Assembly (NCBI GenBank): GCA_013398955.1
Contig: VWPU01010324.1
Coordinates: 62,001 to 126,000, forward strand
Direction: 5' to 3'
Length of the DNA stretch: 64,000 nt
DNA from: Callaeas wilsoni
Lineage: Eukaryota; Chordata; Aves; Passeriformes; Callaeidae
The notes under the pieces were generated by a model. That model was not told the DNA's origin. It searched no databases and saw only the letters and a list, made by a program, of their open reading frames with translations. Numbering within the stretch: the first letter of the stretch is position 1; every line of letters starts with the position of its first letter. The translations under genes were made by a program, and so were the position numbers. Shown one piece after another: positions 58,101 to 64,000 of the stretch.

Positions 58101-61100
58101 CACGTGATCAGTATCACATTGTCAGTGAGTCCTTGTAAAGATGGTGACACGACTGTCCCCCACTGGGCTTTTAACTTGGACTACTTGCAAGTCTGACTGA
58201 GGGGCTTGTTTTCTGTGAGGAGACATGAGCAAAGCACCAGAGAACAGAGTGCAGCCCGAATGTTCACCACATCAGCATTCAGTGCTGACAAATTCGGTGT
58301 CTGCTGCTACATTCCTAATAGCAATGCTCAGCTCATGCACCGTAAATTCACATACTAGCTTACTTCACAGCAACTTGTTAATGTGCTCACATATCACCAA
58401 GGTGTAATAAACACATAAGATTAACACAGAATGACATTTCTGCTTATTTTCTTGCATATGGAAGCCATATTTGACCTAAACCCCAACTTTAGTTAAGCTG
58501 ACAACTCTCTTAGTAACCAATTCAGGTAACTCCCTAGGTAGCCCAGGTGCAGGAAATGAGATTTGAGTAAGAGTAATTAGAGTTCCCCTTCAATAACATT
58601 ATTACTTGCAAGAGATGTTGGAACCGGAAGAAATTAAGTAGTTTATTCTCAGTGTTGGAAAGCAAAAAGGAAGAATGCCCAATTTACAGAAATGTGCAAA
58701 TGTAAGTGGCATGTCCTGACTTTGCAGTAACATGCAGATTTGGCATTTCTTTTGTTATTGCTCTTCTAGTTGGTATTCTCATCTAACATGTTTGCAAATG
58801 CAAATTAAATTTTTTCAACATACTTCAATTTTTTTTAAGAAATCACTTTTCCTCAGTACAAACCAATTTCCATAATTTTGAAATCCCTGCTTTTTAATCA
58901 ACTTTCTGTTATATCTGCTTAGGACGCTTCTCTAGAAAGCACTGCAGCTGCTTTTGAAAATAATCTAAGTTCAAAATTCTGATGCTCACACCAATCCAAC
59001 TACTCACCATGTGTAAACGAAAAGCTAACAAAGTCAACTGAAGACTAATGTGAGAGGTTAGATAATGCTTCCTGCTGGCTATTTTCCTTTCAGTCTTACA
59101 GAAATTGAAACCCAAAGCGGAAGTATTGTAAATAACTTGTTCCTACTGGACCATCGCCTTAGCCCATAAGTAAAAATGGAATCTGTCAACATTCCTGTGG
59201 GCATTATAGCTCTGCCTTCTAGCAAATGCCCCAGTGAGCTGACAAATCCTGAGCTGAATCCATTCAAAAGCTGTCTGTCATGATCCCATGCTGTAATAAT
59301 ACCTGCACATTATAAGCTTAAACCCAAATATTTAGCTGTCATTTTCCTCCTCCTGGGTATAATGAACCCCCTGGCTGCTACACAGCATTAAATGTCCAGT
59401 TATATTACAAAGCATTTGCATTGGAAAGGATGCAGATTTAGCAAGGACCAGTAAGCCATTCACCCAGTGGTTTTTAGGATTGGGGTTTACAGCATTCAAG
59501 TGGAAAGAAATGATGGGGTGAGGCAGTAGTCCCTGCTCAGTCCTGCCTGCTGTGGCTGCAGACCCTGGCTGCTGGAGCCTCATGAGGCAGGCAGAAAAAG
59601 AAAGAAAATAATCTGTCACCCATAGCCTTCAAGGGCTACGTCAAGTGTATTAAATGCAAATGAAAATTTATATTAATTAAATTGTAATCACTTCAAAGAC
59701 ATGGCTGTAGATTAATGCCACACTGACATAATGATTTGACTCGTCTCTACAACTTGTTAAGAACCTGGAAGCAATGGTCACATTCTTCTTGATGAAATCA
59801 TTATTACTAATTGACTGGTAAGTTATTTCACTGATTATAACTTTTCAGGCATTTTTAACAGAAAAATTGACTGGTTTGAATGAAAGCACACGTCTTTGTA
59901 AGCTCCAGCTGAAGAACAAGTGAAAAAGATGGTCCGCATGTCTCAGTGCAGTGTCCCCAGCAGATCATTGCCAGCAGTGAAACTGCAGAACATGCTATTT
60001 ATACTGAGATCAAAAGGCCTGCACTCTGATAAATCAAACCTCAGCAGAAATGACTCACTGGACCCAGCACCCTCACACCAGAAGGATGTTGACAAGGTTG
60101 CAGCGTATCACATACACCACTCCCCTTCTCCTAACCCAAGAAGAGCACAGACCACATTTTGAGCATACATTTAAATGAGGCAAACCAGACAAGATATAGC
60201 AACATGGCCTAAGATCTATGGAAGCTAAGGCACAAATATTCTGAGGCACAGAAAAACCCCATAACAATTGCTGATCCCCAAAAGGCCTGAAAGACCTTTA
60301 CAAAAGCTAGCTCATCACCATTCAAGAACCCTGGATACGCGAAGAGGACTGGGAGGCCAACAGTTAGAGGACTGGGGTACCTTGGGTTAACACCCACAAA
60401 ATTAGGGTGTGCTTAGGCTCCTTTTGCAAACAGCTCTGAGAAGGTATCAAAATACTCTACCAAGTATCAAGGTAGAAGGTATCAAGAATTTTCCACAAGG
60501 TTCTTTTTGCAAGTAGAGATCGATCCAGTTTACAGCCCTATGGGGCCACACCAAAGCCACGGAAAATTATGCTTCTCTTTTCTTCCACAATCTTGCAACA
60601 GGAATTTCCTCTAAATATTCAAAAGTTTACCTATCAGCTTGTTAGAACAAAATTAAACGAAAGAGCAATATTTCTAGAAGGGTACAATTTTTCCTTCTAT
60701 TCAAATTGTGTAAATTTTTTTTTTAAAAAATTAAATTAAAAGGCAAAGACAAAATAAAACTGGTAGGAAAACTTGACCTAAATGAATTCTTCCACTATAT
60801 ATTTTGTCTAATATTAAGAATCAACTGGTAGTAATAGCATTTATTGGTCTGACTGCTAAGTTCTCATCACCACTGATGTTTTTATTACTTTGAATAAAGG
60901 TACTCACCACCAGAATGAAGGGTACAGAAACAGAAAATAAACCCACCACTAGAAAGATGCTATATTGCAGCTATATCCCACAGTTGTTCAGCAGTGCATT
61001 TAGGTATGTATTTATGCCGATTTATTTTATCTATCTCACACTCCTCGTGACTTAGTTGGAATACTGTACAGATCAACAGAAACATTAACTAGAACTGAAC

Positions 61101-61135
61101 TAAAAAAAGTCTATGGAGAGAAAAAACTGTTGAAA

Positions 61136-61170
61136 GGAAGAAAGAAAGAAAGAAAAAAAAAGAAAGAAAA
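61136..61170 (+). repeat. (GAAA)n microsatellite, interrupted
   Basis: About eight GAAA-type units broken by an A9 run, in a MAN1A2 intron. Pure purine on the + strand. Confidence 0.9.
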
Positions 61171-61845
61171 GCAACACTAGAAAGGTCAGTGAAGAGTTAC
61201 TTGTATCTAGGCAAATAAAGTGTTCTGAAATAATTCTCAGAAACTATCTGCAGAAAGCACTTTGTACAAGATAAGATGCATCAAACTAAAGGTCACAGCA
61301 AAGATGAAAAGGGCAGCTTTCCCAGAAGTTGGAAAAAGAAAAGTTATGCTTTGATACTCTTTCCATTGTCTCAGTCTTTCCAGTACAAAAGTATAGAACA
61401 AGCCAAATACAATGCTCTTTGAAATTACCTTCTGAGTAGAACATAAAAGCCTTGCCTGCCCTTAATACCAACCATGGGACTCAAGCCAGTAACAGCGTAA
61501 GGGACTTAGACACGAGTCCTCTAGTGAATTGGGGTGTTGTGTGTGAAGGCATCATCCTTACTCGACTCACTTTCGTGTAGCAGGACACAGTCACTGCAAG
61601 GGAGAAAGAAATTCCTGCCTAAGCCTCAGCTATTCTATCTCATCTGTCCAGTGTTTCAGACCACGTGCTCCTTTCCTGCAACTTCTTAAATTTGTGCAAA
61701 TAGATTCACTGAAGAGTGATCTACCAGGGATACAACAGAGACATCTTCTCACCATTCCATCCAAGTTTGTGAAAGGAAATGGAGAATTATGGATTTTTGC
61801 TATCTAATCCCCAAAAAATCAGTACTAGGTTTACAAATGCTCATT

Positions 61846-62250
61846 TGTCCTAGTTTCAGCCCAGACAGGGTTAATTTTTTACAGTAGCTGGGAGAGGGCA
61901 TGCCCAGACCCTAATGTTATTCAATACCATCTCAGGTCATTGCTAGGGACAGGAAAAATGACTCTTCTCTCAGGAGAAGGGCATCCTTTCTGGTCAGGGA
62001 GAAGAAAGTGGTTGGGAAGAACAGGTCTTCTATGTAAATAGTTTCTTTGTCTTATACATTTTGTTACTAATATTGTTGCTGTTACTGTTCATTTTCTCAT
62101 CTGATTGCTGCTTCCAGTAAATTGTTCTTTTCTCAACCAGTGATCTTTGCCTTTTTGTGCTTCCAACAGGAGGCAGGCAGAGGGGGAGTGAGCAGCGGTG
62201 TGGTTTTAGTGGAACAACTAAATTGGAGACCACCGCCCTAAGCCACAACA
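61846..62250 (+). mobile_element. Solo LTR of an ERVL-like endogenous retrovirus
   Basis: The stretch begins TGTCCTAGTTTCAGC and ends CCACAACA, the TG...CA termini of a retroviral LTR. Between them it follows the layout of the TguLTRL-type LTRs of songbirds: a GGTTAATTTTTTACAGTAGC block, a T-rich middle with TATTGTTGCTGTTACTG, then a CTTTTCTCAACCAGTGAT block. Last comes a purine-rich GGGGGAGTGAGCAGCG segment with a closing AAGCCACAACA. It is about 405 bp, shorter than the ~600+ bp I recall for full copies. No internal viral genes flank it, so it is a recombined solo LTR. The 5-bp flanks (TCATT and TTGTT) match only partly, so an intact target duplication is not shown. Confidence 0.8.
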
Positions 62251-62609
62251 TTGTTCCCCTAAGAAAATCCTAGAAATACTATCAGAACATCTGAATATGC
62301 ATTTGGAACCTTATATGCTCTAAAAAACCACCCAAACTCCAAACACCAAATTCCAGGAAATAAATTTATGACTCATGAGCAGCATAGAAAAATTAAAGGC
62401 TCTATAAATTTGTATTTCTTTTTATCCTCAGAACATAAGTCTCAGTTTGTAATCCTAAACTTGAGTCCCAAATGTATCATCTTGCAAAATCCATTTAACA
62501 GTACCACCAAACTTCTGCAAAGTTAAATTTTTCACTGTATGTTTATTTTTAGTGATGAGGAGTATTTTACTCCCAAGAGATATTAATTCTATGCATTGTT
62601 ATTACAAGA

Positions 62610-62920
62610 AAGCTGGAGAGGAACTTTTTACAAGGGCATGTAGTGACAGGACAAGGGGAGATGGATTCAAACTGAAAGAGGGTAGGTTTAAATTAGATAT
62701 TAGAAAGAAATTCTTTACTGTGGGGGTGAGTGAAGCACTGGCACAGGTTGCCCAGAGAAATTGAGTATGCCTCATCCCTGGAAGTGTTCAAGGCCAGGTT
62801 AGAGGCTTTGAGCAATCTGATCCAGTGGAAGGTAACCCTGCCCACAGCAGGGGGTTTGGAACGCGATGATCTTTACTGCCCTTTCCAACCCAAGCCATTC
62901 CATGATTCTCCGATTCTGTG
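62610..62920 (+). mobile_element. CR1 LINE 3' fragment, + strand
   Basis: CR1 blocks are AGCTGGAGAGGAACTTTTTA, AGTGACAGGACAAGGGGAGA (62,642), AAACTGAAAGAGGGTAGGTT (62,669) and GCACAGGTTGCCCAGAGAA (62,742). GTTCAAGGCCAGGTTAGA (62,787) and CTTTCCAACCCAAGCCATTC (62,881) follow. It ends with the tail units ATTCTCCG and ATTCTGTG (62913-62920). About 310 bp, clean and 5'-truncated. It lies 360 bp from the solo LTR and antisense to MAN1A2. Confidence 0.96.
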
Positions 62921-64000
62921 AAACAGCCTCTAAAGAATCCTGGTGATACATCACATTAGACTACTTTTGATAAAACCAGCAGGAGCAGATGGTTAGCAAT
63001 ACAAAAAAAAAAATCAATAGAAAAAATTGTTTCAAATCAACAATATACAACTGTCTTTTGAGTAAATGCATGAGTATTTGTATTTGCATAGCTTCTTACT
63101 TCTGAATGTGTTGTTAAACTTAAATTTATCAGAAGGATTTTTCTCAGAAGGATTTGTCCTATCAATCCATTTGCCCATCTCAGATGGTGTCATGATTCAC
63201 TCACAGATGTAAGATGCTTTGGAGAGAATTTTGGCTTTAAAGATAGGATTAGACAAGTATTTCACAATGACTGCAATGACAGCTGTATTCATCTCCCTCA
63301 CATACCAGATTCAAAGGCAGAAGGAGATTCTCAGTTTGCAAGCCAGAACATGTTCTGCTGGATATTTACAGCCACACACTGAAATCCCCAAAACCTATCA
63401 GTGATGTCAAACAAGACAGAAATAGATCATCTTGCTTGTTTTTCCTAATAGACCTGCATTGATAAAATAAATAGAAATAGAAACCTTGAAGAAAAAAAAT
63501 TCTCTTTTATCACCACCACTATCAAAGCATAAAACCACTCAACTTTTTTTGAGAGAACCACTTCAAGAAAGGAATCATGTTTGTGTCTCTCTCTTGATGT
63601 TTTATCTCTCCTCTTACATTGTCAGCAAAAATACCTTTTTCTTTTCATTCCAAAGCTTTTTTTTTTCAACATCTATAAGGAGGTTCATCATGCCATTTCA
63701 CATGCCACTAAGTAGATTATGTTTGTAGATGTTAGTGCCTAACACAATTTAACCACCACAAACATGCATTAACTTAGAGCTATGCACGTCACCTTACAAT
63801 AATCCACTTACCAGATGGTTTGCAGAACAAAACCAGGAACAGAATCAAAACCAGGAAATACTTTCAGCCTTATTCTTTATTACTAAAGATTTTATTGACT
63901 GATAAACGTAAGGATAGGCATCAGATTTAGTAGGAAGCTGTTTTCAGAAATTACCCTAAAAAGTGAGCTCTGTGACTTCAGACAGTGACAGGCAAAAATT

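Noticed and set aside
59654..59661. Octamer ATGCAAAT (POU-factor site) in an AT-rich stretch
   Set aside because: About two such octamers are expected by chance over both strands of 64 kb. Conservation could not be judged here.

Overview
The window is vertebrate nuclear DNA, most likely from a bird. Two split protein-coding genes are visible, both with standard GT-AG introns. The repeats are mostly CR1 LINE fragments, several ending in the 8-bp ATTCTRTG-type tail of avian CR1. There is also one solo LTR of the ERVL-like type that is abundant in songbirds, which suggests a passerine; this last step is inference from remembered consensus features.

Layout. (1) Positions 1-7,130 carry the 3' part of a 3-beta-hydroxysteroid dehydrogenase gene (HSD3B) on the + strand: an internal exon (2130-2294), a 3.85-kb intron, and the last coding exon (6142-6956) with a short 3' UTR. 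The exon encoding the N-terminus and the NAD-binding glycine motif is not in the window. (2) Positions 7,130-18,125 are an intergenic interval with no recognisable gene and one GC/CpG-richer block near 11.6-12.3 kb. (3) Positions 18,128-64,000 are the 3' part of MAN1A2 (Golgi class I alpha-1,2-mannosidase IB) on the - strand. Its last five coding exons lie at 45977-46092, 39971-40190, 32873-33045, 25309-25424 and 22698-22830, followed by a 3' UTR of about 4.6 kb. Together these exons give the C-terminal ~252 residues of the enzyme, with reading frame and splice phases intact. The first eight or so exons lie beyond 64,000.

The two genes converge tail to tail with about 11 kb between their poly(A) sites. 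They have no functional link: HSD3B makes steroid hormones at the ER/mitochondrial membrane, and MAN1A2 trims N-glycans in the Golgi. Most of the window is intron, 3' UTR or intergenic DNA containing several CR1 copies of different ages, the solo LTR and a few microsatellites.

I found no new biological system. The observations worth checking are the gene order, the solo LTR, the CpG-rich intergenic block, the long MAN1A2 3' UTR with a Pumilio-type site beside its poly(A) signal, and a GU/G-rich tract in a MAN1A2 intron. Gene identities rest on reading the translations against remembered family sequences; no database search was run.
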